64,000 nucleotides of DNA from Treponema maltophilum ATCC 51939 (GTDB taxonomy: Bacteria; Spirochaetota; Spirochaetia; Treponematales; Treponemataceae): contig NZ_KE332518.1 in NCBI RefSeq assembly GCF_000413055.1, forward strand, positions 469,032-533,031, given 5' to 3'. The translations under genes and the position numbers were made by a program. The notes beneath the pieces are model-generated. The model saw only the letters and a list, made by a program, of their open reading frames with translations. It was not told the origin of the DNA and did no database searches. Shown here piece by piece: positions 34,240 through 44,405 of this stretch (positions are counted from its first letter, which is position 1; each line of letters starts with the position of its first letter).

Positions 34240-36267
34240 ATGAAAAAAACTGTTTTGGCCTTTGCTTTTTTATTCTTCTTGATTCAAATCTTTATTCCGG
34301 GTGCGATTTTTTCCCAGCAGACCTCAAGTCCGACTGCCGCCGACAGGGGAAACGCCGAGCAGGAATTCCGCCGCGGCGTTCAAGCATGGTACCGCGGCGC
34401 GTTTAACGACGCCGTCATTCAATTTGAAAAAGCCCTGTCGTATCTTCCGACCGAAAACCTCATACTCGATTGGCTCGGCAAAGCCTATTACCGCTCCGGC
34501 ATGGAAGGCGCCGCTTTACAGGAATGGAAGCTCGCTTCCGAAGCGGGCTACGGCGGACTGTTGTTGCAAAATAAAATAGAAATCGTGCAAAACCGGCGCA
34601 TCGGGCAGGAAAGCGAAGCATCGTTCCGCTTTACCGAAGCCGGCACTTTTCCCGGAAAAACCGCCGACGGCGTGCACTTCAGTCAGCCCCTGTCGCTTTT
34701 GACGCAGGACGACGGTTCCGTTTTGCTTATCGCCTACGGTTCGAACGAGATTTTGCAGCTGGATGTAAACGGCTTGATTGTAAACCGCATACGGGGCCCC
34801 TTAAACGGATTTGACCGTCCCGTAGACATATTGCGCCAAGCGAACGGAAACCTCCTCGTTTCCGAATACGCCGGCGACCGCCTTTGTCAGCTTGATCCGC
34901 GCGGACGCTTTATAAAATACTTCGGCTCGAAGGGCAGGGGCGCGGGACAGCTTATCGGCCCGCAGTTTTTGGCGCAGGATGCTTCGGGCAACGTATATGT
35001 AAGCGATTACGGAAACGGCCGCGTGAGCGTTTTCAGCGCCGATGGCGAAGGGCTGTTTTCTTTCGGCAAATTTTCTTCGCCGGCGGGCATTGCCGTTGCC
35101 GACGAGCGCGTGTTTGTCGCCGACGCTTCTACGGGAGCCGTTACCGTATACGATACCGCGGGAAATTATATCGACAATCTTACCGAAAAAGGCGTTCTTT
35201 CCCGTCCGGAAGCGCTGCGTTCGCACGGAAGGTATCTTATCGCGGCGGACACGAATAAAGTGCTGGCCTTGGACCGTTACAGCGGCGCCGTCAACGAAAT
35301 TGCGCGCACGGGGAACGCTCCCGTCCGGCTTACCTGCGCGGACATGGATTCAAACGGCAACATTATTGCCGCCGATTTTAAAAACAACGAAGTGGTTATT
35401 CTTTCGCGCATGTACGAACTTATCGGCGGGCTTTTTGTGCAAGTCGAGCGCGTGTATGCGGACAAGTTTCCGTCCGTTACGCTTGACGTGCGCGTCGAAA
35501 ACCGCAGCCGCCGTCCGATCGTCGGCCTAAAAGACATAAACTTTCTTATAACCGAAGAAAAACGCCCCGCCGCCGAGCAAAAGCTCATCGGCAGCGCCGA
35601 CTCGAACGATGTGTGCGATATAAGCATTATTATCGACCGCAGTTACGATTCCGCAAAGTGCCGGCAGGAAACGGATACCGCGGTAAGGGAAATCGCTTCG
35701 GCAATGAAGGGCAGGGGAACGCTGCGCATTGTGTCGGCCGGCAAAGTGCCTCTTGTTGAATACGCGGGAAATCCTTCCCGTATGCAAAAGTTTTCGTCGG
35801 CAAACCTTAAAACTTCTCCTTCGGCAACCGTCGCCGTCGATTTGGCCGTGCGTCTTGCCGCAAACGATTTAATCAACGCCGAGCCGAAACGGGCGATCGT
35901 ATACTTGAGCGCGGGCGGCGCAAAAACGCAGGCGTTTACAAAGTACGGTTTAGCCGATATAAGCGCTTACCTGAATAACAACGGTATTTCCTTTTTGAAC
36001 GTTTCGCTCGACCGGCAAACCGTCGCCGCCGAAATAGATTACCTTACCCGCGAAACGCCGGGAAAACACTATTATATATTCAGGCCGGAAGGAATCGCTT
36101 CGCTTGTGAAGGACATTATCGCTCTTCCCTGTCCCATATACCGATTTTCGTACATGTCCAGTTTGCCGACCGATTTCGGACGCGCATTTTTACCGGTGGA
36201 AATCGAAACCTACCTGCTGAACCGTTCCGGCCGCGACGAAACGGGCTATTTCGCTCCGCTCAAATAA
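34240..36267 (+). CDS. Exported TPR-NHL-propeller protein with vWA-like domain
   Basis: A 675-residue protein. A signal peptide (hydrophobic 5-22, cut near IFSQ) is followed by TPR motifs (about 38-105: GVQAWYRGAFNDAVIQFEKAL). A six-blade-like NHL propeller covers about 140-390 (RPVDILRQANGNLLVSEYAG, GPQFLAQDASGNVYVSDYGNG, SPAGIAVADERVFVADAS). The C-terminus (about 440-620) begins NDVCDISIIIDRSYDSAK and resembles a von Willebrand A domain, but the metal site DxSxS is changed to DRSYD, so metal binding is doubtful. A periplasmic scaffold or adhesin-like role is inferred only from the architecture. Cotranscribed with the TPR gene upstream. Confidence 0.75.
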   Translation: MKKTVLAFAFLFFLIQIFIPGAIFSQQTSSPTAADRGNAEQEFRRGVQAWYRGAFNDAVIQFEKALSYLPTENLILDWLGKAYYRSGMEGAALQEWKLASEAGYGGLLLQNKIEIVQNRRIGQESEASFRFTEAGTFPGKTADGVHFSQPLSLLTQDDGSVLLIAYGSNEILQLDVNGLIVNRIRGPLNGFDRPVDILRQANGNLLVSEYAGDRLCQLDPRGRFIKYFGSKGRGAGQLIGPQFLAQDASGNVYVSDYGNGRVSVFSADGEGLFSFGKFSSPAGIAVADERVFVADASTGAVTVYDTAGNYIDNLTEKGVLSRPEALRSHGRYLIAADTNKVLALDRYSGAVNEIARTGNAPVRLTCADMDSNGNIIAADFKNNEVVILSRMYELIGGLFVQVERVYADKFPSVTLDVRVENRSRRPIVGLKDINFLITEEKRPAAEQKLIGSADSNDVCDISIIIDRSYDSAKCRQETDTAVREIASAMKGRGTLRIVSAGKVPLVEYAGNPSRMQKFSSANLKTSPSATVAVDLAVRLAANDLINAEPKRAIVYLSAGGAKTQAFTKYGLADISAYLNNNGISFLNVSLDRQTVAAEIDYLTRETPGKHYYIFRPEGIASLVKDIIALPCPIYRFSYMSSLPTDFGRAFLPVEIETYLLNRSGRDETGYFAPLK

Positions 36268-36278
36268 AGTTCGACTAT

Positions 36279-36302
36279 AAATACGGCTAAAAGCGTATTT
36301 TT
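36279..36302. terminator. Convergent terminator
   Basis: AAATACG (36279-36285) pairs with CGTATTT (36294-36300), followed by T (plus strand). It overlaps the 3' end of the minus-strand fusion gene and lies 12 bp after the stop of the plus-strand gene. Confidence 0.6.
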
Positions 36303-39300
36303 GCCGAAAGTCCCGCGTTGTTTTTTATGCCGAAAGAAGCATCGTAGAACGATATTTCCGTTCCGAAAAACACGCTTGCTTTTGCGTATGCGTTTATGTC
36401 GAATTCGGCACTGTGGCGAAAGCCGTATGTTTGCAGAATTTTGTTTTTGTTCGAGCCGCCCGTTCCCAGTGAAAGCGTAACGGCATCTTGCCGCCGGATG
36501 TTTCCCGCATCCGCTTCGTTTTTTGTGAGCCGGGAAAATAAAAACACAAACGCGTCTTTTACGATGCTTGTTTTTCCGGCTCTGTCCCACAGCGCCTCGA
36601 ATTTGACATTCCAAATGCTTTCCGTGTCGGCGCGGTATTCCGCCGAAAAACGCAGCTTGTCGCTTTGCGTAAAAAACAGCATAAATTGATTGTACCCCGA
36701 AACGCCGAAACGATAGTTCGAAAAATCGTTTTTGTCCGTTTTGTATATGAATGTAACCGAAGACACCGCTTCGTCCTGTTCGTACCAATCGGCCAGCCGG
36801 TACGAACCGAATCGGCCGAAACTGTTAAAGGCGGTAAAGCCGAAATTCGCTTTGAATTGAAGCGTGTCGCTCGTATCCGAAGGAGAAGTTTGCACACTGC
36901 GCGCGGCCGAAAACGAAGCGCGCGAAGGCACGACGATATCCCACGGCGAAACGAACAGGGGCCGCTTCCACGAAAGTTCCCACAAGCTTTCGTACGAAGA
37001 AAGATTCATGCCGCTTTGCTTCATTTTTTTCGGAAGCTCGACATCAAAAAAATCGTACACGGGAATCACGTATGCCCACAGGCGTTTGTCGGTAAAGCGG
37101 GCGTATGTTAAAACGTCGCGCGCATAAGAGCCGCCTTTTTCGACCGGCGCGGACGAAGACGATTTTTTTGTCCAATCGGCGGAAAATTGCCAGCGGTTTA
37201 TGCTGAACGGAAAACTGAAAACGGCGCAGTCGGAAGCCGTGTTTTCGGTTTTTGCCGAATTTGCGTATGCGTTCCGCACGCTTAAGCGGAGTTGCGGCTC
37301 AAAGCGGTTTTCCGCCAAAAGCAGTTTTTGGTTTAAAGTAAAATCGATGTTCCGCTTATCGGCGTTTTTTTCTCCGGCCGAAAACTGAATCTTTGAAACG
37401 TCGAGCCACGACGAAAAATAATCGGAAAAAGAATAATCCGAAATCTTAGTCCGGTTTGTTTGCCCGTACTGCAAAGCTTCCAGCCGCGCTTCGATGCCGT
37501 ATTCGAACCGCTCTTTTTTTAGCGAATAGCGGCTTTCAAACGACGCTTCCTGTTTAAGAAACCGAGCGGACACGTTTCCCTCGGTTTTAAAAGCGAACGA
37601 AAGCGGTAAGTTCACGGCGGAAAAATCGAGCGCGGCTTTTTCCGTTTTTTTTGCACCGCCTGCTTGCGGCGCAAAAGAATACTCTTCGCCTGCGCTCAGC
37701 AAACGGGTTATAAAAAAGACCGGAGTCGTTTTAATGCTGTGAGATGCGCTGTGCAAACTGTATGTATTCGCGGTCGTAGCGCCGCTCGGGAATGCCGATG
37801 CAGGAGACGCCGCCGGAAATCCTGCCGAAAAAACCGCCGCCACGGACGTTTCCATTCCCGCAATATCCGCTTTTATACGGCTGTCGGCGTAGGCGCCTAT
37901 TTTCGGCATTTGCGCCGCATGCTTTAAATTGCCGCTTCGCACATCGGCGCGGATTTTTGCCGTAAACTGCGGATTCGCCGCAAGCGGAAAACCCATTACG
38001 GACACTACGGTGCCGGCTTTTTCCCAGTCGAAGGCAAACACGTTTTCGAAGTTGAGCCGGTAATCGCTTCCCGTTACATGCACTTCATCGATATACGCGC
38101 TGCCGTTTGCGGGGTTTGTCGCGTCGGATGCACTGAAGGCGAACTCGATGCGGTTCGGGGCAAGCCTCGTATCACATGTTTCTACGCTGAAGTCCGGTGC
38201 GCTCAGTTGTGTGCCGTTTATACTCAGCGTGCGCCGGTTAAAATTGAATACCGCTTTTTGCCAGCCTCCGCCGTGCGCGGCATCCGGTATCTTCTGCATT
38301 CCCGTTTTGGTAATCGTGAAGTCTAAAGCCGTTTGCGTACCTTGCGCGCTTTCGCTTTCAAACTTGACGGAAAACTCGGTCTTTTGAGATTCTTCTATGT
38401 ATATAAAAAAGACCAATTCTTCGTACGAGGAAAGGGCAAGGGCTTCCGTGTAGCGGTATGCACGGACTTCTTTCCCGGCGGCCGGAATATTCCAGCCGAA
38501 AAACTGCGCGCTGTTCGTTCCGTCGGGATTAAAGCGGAGCATGTCCGCGCTCTGCGCAACGGGCGAGCTTTGTTCCGCCGAACGGAGCAGGCAGTCTGCG
38601 GGAACGGAAAGGCCGAATTCGGCGCTTCCTATTTCGCATGCTCCTACCGTCAGCGTACCTGATGCGGTGCCGGAAGTACTGCGGATAATCAAGCGTGCGT
38701 TTTGCGATTGTGCAAGCTGCAAGCGGTCTTCATCGCGGAGGTACACGCTCACTTTTTGCCAGCCGTCGTCGCCGAGGTTAAAATGTTTTTTTACATCGCC
38801 GCCGGCCGCGTCGGCTTCGGTTATGCGCCATGTAGGAAGCGGCGTTTCCCCATCGATAAGCTGATTTTCGCTTGCGCCGAGCTGCAAATAAATCTCGTAG
38901 TTTGCCGGCAAAGATACGGGCGGCTCCATTTTAAGCCGAATACTGAATTCCCGCGCCGAAGCCAAGGCGCCGGCGGCACCCCTAAAGTCTATCGTGCGCG
39001 CAGCCCAATCGTCCGTGTTTTGTAAAGCCCAGTTTATGCGCACCGCATAACCTTCCGTATCCGCAAGGCGGACCGTTTCGGTTGATTGTATGGCGATTTT
39101 GTGCGCAAGGTCCAAACCGGGAAAAGGTTGCGGGGGCGGTTGCGGCCGCTGTTTGAGATGGGGGACAAGGGTTTCGGGAAATTCGGCGTCGGCTTTTTTC
39201 GTCAGCAAAATCTTTCGGGGCTTTGAGCCGTCCATACCGAGAATGCGCCTCGTACCGGTTGTGTCGGGCATTTCAAACGAAAGGGCCGTTGTGTTTTTAA

Positions 39301-42300
39301 GCGAAAAATCGTTTTTGCGCCAATCGAATTTTGCCGCCGCACTTAAAGAGCCGGGAGCATCGGAAGAAGATGTGCTGTACGAGTCTTTTTGCGCAAGCGG
39401 CCACAACAGCGATGAAGAGGCGTCGAACAACAGATTTTCCGTAAGCCGTTTTTGAATACCCGCCGCCGCGGACAAGCGCCCCGAGCGCGCACCTTCTTTG
39501 TGCTGCTGCCAGGTAATGCGTACGGTTTCGAAGGCGAGCGGCGGATTGAGCGGATGTACCAAACCCGTTTTTGCGTCGTAGCTGAAAGCCGTATCCTTTA
39601 TGCCGTTGCGGTACATAACAATCGAGCCGGGTACCGCTTCCGTTCCGATGTCGAGTACGTGCGAAACCGAAGACGTTTGCACCGCGATAAAACTCGGTAT
39701 TGTATTGCCTTCCGCTGCGGGCGCCTTCGGCGTAAGGTAGATAAAAGGATTGTCTTTTGCGGCAGGATAGCGTTCCGCCGTCCGTGCAACGCCGGCTTGC
39801 AGGGCGGGATCGACGGCGCGGTTAAAAAGACGGATGTACTGCGTTCGCTTTGCAAAAAAGTCGGTTCCGCCGAAGGCGCCGCCGTACGAGTTTTCGTCGG
39901 CAACGATTGTACCGTAGGAGGCTTGCTCTATACCGGATGCCGACACGACGCTTGTCTGCGTGCTTTGCACATCAGACGAAAGCGCATACAGCGAAGAATC
40001 CGCAAAGGGCGAAAAAAACGGCGGGTACTGCAGAATGAGCGCGTGAACTTTTGCGGCGGCGCCCGCTTTGCCGATTCGCGTAAAAAAACGGTCTTGAAAC
40101 GTCGGCGACGGATTCGACGAGGTGGGCATTGCGGGCGGATACGAATAGTCTTCCAGCGCGGGATTCGGGGACGGAAACGGAAACGGTGAAAACCATTCCT
40201 GTATGTCTTGTAAAAAACTGCCGTCGGTACCCGCCGCGGAGAAAGTTCCCAATTTATTTACGATTTCCGTTTTTTCCGCACTTCCGTCGCCTGAAGAAAG
40301 AAAATCGACGAGGATTCTGCCGGAAACCTTCTTTGCCAAGATGATTGCGTTCGACGAAGGCAAAATCAAATAATCGGAAGAGGAAAGTTTTTCGTAAACG
40401 TAACCCCTGTCGTCTTTGTAATTTCCTTTGTCCGATTCGACATACACGGATGCGACAAGGCTTGCACTTCCTTCGGGCAGTACAAAGCGTGCGCCTTTTT
40501 GCCAGTCGGCCAAACCGATTTTCTTTTCGTTAAGCTCGTTTGTTCCCGACCATTTTTTTTCAAAACTTTCGAGCATATCGTAGCGCAGCAGGGCGTCGGC
40601 TTGCCAAGACGGGCTTCCCCAATGTGCCGTAATTCCCGGCGCCTGATCGGATGCTGCTCCGGCTCCCTTGCCTATATCGTCTATGCCGTAGGATCCCGGA
40701 AAAGAGATGCCGCGGTTACCGACTCTCACATGGCGCAAAAAACCCTCGCCGTAGTAACCTGCGGCTACCGTACTTTTGGCGTAATTGTCGGCGATCGCCG
40801 CTTCAAAATACCATTTGCTTTGCAGCAAAAACCACACGGTTAAATCCGTTTTTTGCGTAAAAACGGGAGGGGTAAACGTAAAAGCCGGCGCTTGATTTTT
40901 CGACCCCTTTGTTTTCGATGAATGGAGCGGAAGGTTCAAGCCGAAAGACGTTTCGAGTTTTGCTTCCCAACTGCCGCGCGCATAAAATTCCACTTCGGGC
41001 GAATCGGGTGTAAGCGAAAAAACGGCAACGCGCGAAGCAAACGAAAAAGGCTTGGGCGTAAAGTCTTGCGCCGAAAGACCGCGGATTCCCGTCAAGGCGG
41101 CCGTGGCGACGAGCAAAAAAATTGCCGGAATGTTTTTAGGCTTGATTTTTTGCGCGGGCGTTTTGTTGGGCTGCAGTTTTTCTTTTGCGTGCAAAAGGCG
41201 CGCTTTTTCTATGTGTATGGCGGGATTTTTTTTTTGTATACCGATGACGGCCTTTTCGACCGCGGCCTTTTTTTTCTCGCCGAAATCGAACAGTTCTTTT
41301 TGAACGGGCGTATCGCCGCTTTCAAGATTTTGCGCGCCGAGCCCGAGTAAACGTATGCCGCGCCCGTTTTCGTATTTTGCATCGAACAGGGCTTTGGCGC
41401 GGCCGTATAAATCGTCCGCCGAAGATATAATCCGCTCCGACGTTCCCTGTATACTGACGGTTGTAAAATCTTCGTAGCGTATTTTTACGTGAACGGTTTT
41501 GCTCGTCCAGCCTTCGGTTAAAAGACGGTACATAAGTTCCCACGACAGTTCCAAAAGCGCCGTGTCGATTGTGTACCGGTCGGTTAAGTCGAACGAAAAC
41601 GTATGTTCCGAACTTATCGAACGGCTTTTCGCTTCCGTGTCGAAGGTTTCGACTTCGCAGCCGCGTACGGCACGGTACAAAAAACTTCCCGTACATGAGC
41701 CGAACAGGCTTTGCAGCAAGTTGAGCGACGCTTTGTGAATGTCGCGCGAAGAATTGAAACCCGCCCGCGTAATTCTGTCGAGGGTTTTTTCGCCGATACC
41801 CCAGATTTTTTTAAGCGGCAGCGAAAGCATGAATTTTTCTTCCGCGCCGTTTTCGACGATATATAAGCCGTCGGGCTTCGACAAACCCGAAGCGATTTTC
41901 GCAATGTATTTGTTTGACGCCGCTCCGATGGAAATCGTCAAGCCGGTGCGTTCGGCCACTTGCGCTTTAAGTTTTTTTGCCGCTTCTTCCGCCGTTCCGA
42001 ACAGGCGTTCCGTTCCGCTCATATCCATAAACGCTTCGTCGATCGACATTTGCCGTATTTCGGGAGAAAATTCCGACAAAACGGCCATGACTTCCTGCGA
42101 TTTTTCGTGGTAGCGCTTCATTCTTCCGCGCAAAAAAATTGCCGAGGGGCACAGCCGGAACGCTTTGCCTATGGGCATCGCCGAATGTACGCCGTATTTA
42201 CGCGCTTCATACGAACAGGTGGAAACGACCCCCCGCCTGTCGCCGGGCAAAGAACCGACGATGACGGGCTTGCCCCTGTATTCGGGATTATCCAGCTGTT

Positions 42301-42355
42301 CCACCGAGGCGAAAAAAGCGTCCAAATCCACATGAAAAAAACAGGGTGCGCTCAT
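36287..42355 (-). CDS. dinB: DNA polymerase IV (DinB) fused in frame to a large exported beta-rich protein
   Basis: One uninterrupted frame of 2022 residues. Residues 1-~390 are a complete Y-family polymerase: FFHVDLDAFFASVE with D10 and D12, SIDEAFMD with D106 and E107, helix-hairpin region KKIWGIGEKTL, and the little-finger domain ending near KARLL. Directly after it, KPKNIPAIFLLVATAALTGI and GLSAQDF form a good signal peptide at ~405-430. The remaining ~1590 residues are beta-rich, with jelly-roll-like segments and a barrel-like end in SAKIRF, as in outer-membrane proteins. A cytosolic polymerase joined before a signal peptide makes no sense as one protein, so internal initiation or loss of the dinB stop is likely. 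No ribosome site was found before the second part; a TTG at ~41191 is a possible start. A run of ten T (41226-41235) sits in the dinB 3' part. The ATG overlaps the upstream stop (ATGA). Confidence 0.85.
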   Translation of the reverse strand: MSAPCFFHVDLDAFFASVEQLDNPEYRGKPVIVGSLPGDRRGVVSTCSYEARKYGVHSAMPIGKAFRLCPSAIFLRGRMKRYHEKSQEVMAVLSEFSPEIRQMSIDEAFMDMSGTERLFGTAEEAAKKLKAQVAERTGLTISIGAASNKYIAKIASGLSKPDGLYIVENGAEEKFMLSLPLKKIWGIGEKTLDRITRAGFNSSRDIHKASLNLLQSLFGSCTGSFLYRAVRGCEVETFDTEAKSRSISSEHTFSFDLTDRYTIDTALLELSWELMYRLLTEGWTSKTVHVKIRYEDFTTVSIQGTSERIISSADDLYGRAKALFDAKYENGRGIRLLGLGAQNLESGDTPVQKELFDFGEKKKAAVEKAVIGIQKKNPAIHIEKARLLHAKEKLQPNKTPAQKIKPKNIPAIFLLVATAALTGIRGLSAQDFTPKPFSFASRVAVFSLTPDSPEVEFYARGSWEAKLETSFGLNLPLHSSKTKGSKNQAPAFTFTPPVFTQKTDLTVWFLLQSKWYFEAAIADNYAKSTVAAGYYGEGFLRHVRVGNRGISFPGSYGIDDIGKGAGAASDQAPGITAHWGSPSWQADALLRYDMLESFEKKWSGTNELNEKKIGLADWQKGARFVLPEGSASLVASVYVESDKGNYKDDRGYVYEKLSSSDYLILPSSNAIILAKKVSGRILVDFLSSGDGSAEKTEIVNKLGTFSAAGTDGSFLQDIQEWFSPFPFPSPNPALEDYSYPPAMPTSSNPSPTFQDRFFTRIGKAGAAAKVHALILQYPPFFSPFADSSLYALSSDVQSTQTSVVSASGIEQASYGTIVADENSYGGAFGGTDFFAKRTQYIRLFNRAVDPALQAGVARTAERYPAAKDNPFIYLTPKAPAAEGNTIPSFIAVQTSSVSHVLDIGTEAVPGSIVMYRNGIKDTAFSYDAKTGLVHPLNPPLAFETVRITWQQHKEGARSGRLSAAAGIQKRLTENLLFDASSSLLWPLAQKDSYSTSSSDAPGSLSAAAKFDWRKNDFSLKNTTALSFEMPDTTGTRRILGMDGSKPRKILLTKKADAEFPETLVPHLKQRPQPPPQPFPGLDLAHKIAIQSTETVRLADTEGYAVRINWALQNTDDWAARTIDFRGAAGALASAREFSIRLKMEPPVSLPANYEIYLQLGASENQLIDGETPLPTWRITEADAAGGDVKKHFNLGDDGWQKVSVYLRDEDRLQLAQSQNARLIIRSTSGTASGTLTVGACEIGSAEFGLSVPADCLLRSAEQSSPVAQSADMLRFNPDGTNSAQFFGWNIPAAGKEVRAYRYTEALALSSYEELVFFIYIEESQKTEFSVKFESESAQGTQTALDFTITKTGMQKIPDAAHGGGWQKAVFNFNRRTLSINGTQLSAPDFSVETCDTRLAPNRIEFAFSASDATNPANGSAYIDEVHVTGSDYRLNFENVFAFDWEKAGTVVSVMGFPLAANPQFTAKIRADVRSGNLKHAAQMPKIGAYADSRIKADIAGMETSVAAVFSAGFPAASPASAFPSGATTANTYSLHSASHSIKTTPVFFITRLLSAGEEYSFAPQAGGAKKTEKAALDFSAVNLPLSFAFKTEGNVSARFLKQEASFESRYSLKKERFEYGIEARLEALQYGQTNRTKISDYSFSDYFSSWLDVSKIQFSAGEKNADKRNIDFTLNQKLLLAENRFEPQLRLSVRNAYANSAKTENTASDCAVFSFPFSINRWQFSADWTKKSSSSAPVEKGGSYARDVLTYARFTDKRLWAYVIPVYDFFDVELPKKMKQSGMNLSSYESLWELSWKRPLFVSPWDIVVPSRASFSAARSVQTSPSDTSDTLQFKANFGFTAFNSFGRFGSYRLADWYEQDEAVSSVTFIYKTDKNDFSNYRFGVSGYNQFMLFFTQSDKLRFSAEYRADTESIWNVKFEALWDRAGKTSIVKDAFVFLFSRLTKNEADAGNIRRQDAVTLSLGTGGSNKNKILQTYGFRHSAEFDINAYAKASVFFGTEISFYDASFGIKNNAGLSAKIRF

Positions 42356-44364
42356 CGTTTTGAACCCGCTATCGTGTATGCAAGTTTTTCGGTGTGTATG
42401 CCGTTCGGCGTTTGCACATATGCCGTAACGGTACACAAAACCGTTTTCACGCCTTCGACGGAAAAGCTCAGCATAAAATCCTGCGGCGGATAATCGTCCG
42501 GGGCAAATACCGCGGTAAAGGGTTTTGCAAACATGTCGTACGGATAGTTCGATTCAAGAATCGGCAGCACTGTTTCCGAAGTTACTTCCATATAATAGCG
42601 GACAACAGGCATTTTCGATGTCAACGTAAAAGTCATAATGCTGCGCCCGAATTGCACGACGCGCTCCGGAACAAGCGAAACCGACCGTACATTTTTTGCA
42701 GCGTCGAGCGCTTCGCGCTTTTTTTGTGCGGAGCGCATAAAAGAAAAAACGCCGAAACAGACCGTAAAAAAGCAGACGAAAAAAAGTAAACCGTAAAGGG
42801 CGTAAATGCGCATCTTTCTTTTTGCTTCGTTTCCGCGCATTTTCCATAATTTGAATCGTATTAAAATGCGAATGCTTATAAGCAAAAAGGGCAGTAAAAG
42901 CGCCGCGTATAAAAGGTCGGTAAAAAAATCGGCACCGCTTATAAAACGGCGCGTCAATTCCGAATCAAATTCGCCGACCGCTTTTATAAACGGAATGTAC
43001 GGCACCAGCATAAAAAGCAGGCAAAGCGCAAGCGGCACGACTTTGCGCACGGTGCGCGAAATATACACGATAATATATTCGGCGATAAAAATCGGGATGA
43101 GGGTAACGTCTACGGAGGCGAATAAAAAGATATTCAAAAAGGCTGCTATCGAAAGCTGATAGCCGTATATAAAACCCGTCAGGGGAAGTTTAAAAAGATA
43201 ATAGACGAACGGAAAAAATCCGACGATAAAGAAACAAACGGCAAAAGCGGTTTTTACGCCGAGAAAAAACAAAGCCGAAACGCCTTCTTTTCCGATGACG
43301 GCGCCCGTGATGAATTGCGCGGCAAAAAGCAGCAAAACGGCGGCGGCCGCTGAAAGCGGAATTAAAAACCACGTGCGGAAAAATTCTTCGCGGTGTACGT
43401 GGCGGTGTTCTCCGCGTATAAACGAAAGAATAAAAAAGAGAAACAGCGTAACGGCCGCCGAAGCGACCAAAAAGAGAACGTAGGTTTTTTCGGAAATCCA
43501 AACAACGCGGTTAAAAAGACGGAACACGCTGTAATGAGTATCGTCATGAATTGTCTGCGAATCGCCGTATTCATAAATGCAGTTTTCAACGACGCTGAAC
43601 ACTTGAGCCCGGTTGCGCTCATTCATATGGAACAAAACGGCCGGAATGCCTGACGAAAGCCATTCCGAAACGAGCGGTTCCGCCCTTATTAAGCCAAGCC
43701 GATATAACGATAAAAAATGCGCGTTTATATAGTAATCGGCTTTCGCCGCGGCAAACGCGTTTACGATAACCGAAAAAAACGAGCGCGGAACGACGGTACC
43801 CTTGCCGTATTCTCCCGTTCCGCCGGGAACGATTTCTATAAGTTCCGTGCGGTAAGCGGGAAAAATGCGGCCGCGCTCGGCTGTGCGGACGACAATTGCC
43901 GCCGTATCTTCTTCCATGTTCAAATTATCTATATAGGTACGCGTTCCCGCATTTTCATTTACGTTTTCGTGTAGTTTTTGCGCCGTTGCGGCTGCCGGGC
44001 TGCAGTCGTTCGCCGTAAAGACGAATTCGGCTTGAAAATCGCTTTGCTGCAAGGAAAGCCTTTGTATAAATGCACCGATGTCGTCCAGCATCGGTTTTGC
44101 CTCCTGCTGCGGAAAAACGACAATCAGTTTTTTTTCGCTCTTCCCCTTATTGACCGATACGATAACATTGTACGGAAAATCCTGCGACAGCGTATTTTGC
44201 AAAAGCTGCCGCTCCGGATTCAAACCTTTGTGCGCAAAAAAATCGTACAAAAAATCGGAGTACAAAGCCTGTTCCGACTTAACCGTTTCGGCTTGCAAGG
44301 GAATCGAACTTTGAAAGGCCGCGAGCAAAAGCAAAACGCACGCCGCTGCGGATACGGACTTCAT
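42352..44364 (-). CDS. Exported-domain plus multi-TM membrane protein of unknown function
   Basis: A 670-residue protein. A signal peptide (residues 1-25) leads a periplasmic domain of ~290 residues with alternating beta/alpha segments (KLIVVFPQQEAKPMLDDIGAF, AEFVFTANDCSPAA, AAIVVRTAERGRIFPAYR). Then follow about nine membrane helices (~305-580), and a C-terminal domain outside the membrane. The layout, a soluble alpha/beta domain plus a polytopic tail, recalls GPAA1/M28-like membrane proteins, but no zinc ligands are visible and this comparison is only by topology. The start at 44364 is supported by the signal peptide and by a promoter 6 nt upstream; a longer frame to 44604 overlaps the neighbouring enzyme gene. 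Coupled to dinB by ATGA overlap. Confidence 0.75.
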   Translation of the reverse strand: MKSVSAAACVLLLLAAFQSSIPLQAETVKSEQALYSDFLYDFFAHKGLNPERQLLQNTLSQDFPYNVIVSVNKGKSEKKLIVVFPQQEAKPMLDDIGAFIQRLSLQQSDFQAEFVFTANDCSPAAATAQKLHENVNENAGTRTYIDNLNMEEDTAAIVVRTAERGRIFPAYRTELIEIVPGGTGEYGKGTVVPRSFFSVIVNAFAAAKADYYINAHFLSLYRLGLIRAEPLVSEWLSSGIPAVLFHMNERNRAQVFSVVENCIYEYGDSQTIHDDTHYSVFRLFNRVVWISEKTYVLFLVASAAVTLFLFFILSFIRGEHRHVHREEFFRTWFLIPLSAAAAVLLLFAAQFITGAVIGKEGVSALFFLGVKTAFAVCFFIVGFFPFVYYLFKLPLTGFIYGYQLSIAAFLNIFLFASVDVTLIPIFIAEYIIVYISRTVRKVVPLALCLLFMLVPYIPFIKAVGEFDSELTRRFISGADFFTDLLYAALLLPFLLISIRILIRFKLWKMRGNEAKRKMRIYALYGLLFFVCFFTVCFGVFSFMRSAQKKREALDAAKNVRSVSLVPERVVQFGRSIMTFTLTSKMPVVRYYMEVTSETVLPILESNYPYDMFAKPFTAVFAPDDYPPQDFMLSFSVEGVKTVLCTVTAYVQTPNGIHTEKLAYTIAGSKR

Positions 44365-44370
44365 AGGAAC

Positions 44371-44400
44371 AGCATAACGGTAAATTCGCTTTACGGTCAA
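44371..44400 (-). promoter_or_regulatory. Promoter of the multi-TM gene, leaderless geometry
   Basis: On the minus strand: -35 TTGACC (44395-44400), 18-bp spacer, -10 TATGCT (44371-44376), 6 nt, ATG at 44364. No ribosome site. It also separates this gene and dinB from the upstream dehydrogenase gene. Confidence 0.65.
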
Positions 44401-44405
44401 CACCC

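Noticed and set aside
39452..40189. 245-codon plus-strand frame opposite the large beta-rich protein
   Set aside because: Arg-rich, low-complexity translation, typical of the antisense of a GC-rich coding strand; the minus-strand frame is continuous and has real domain character.
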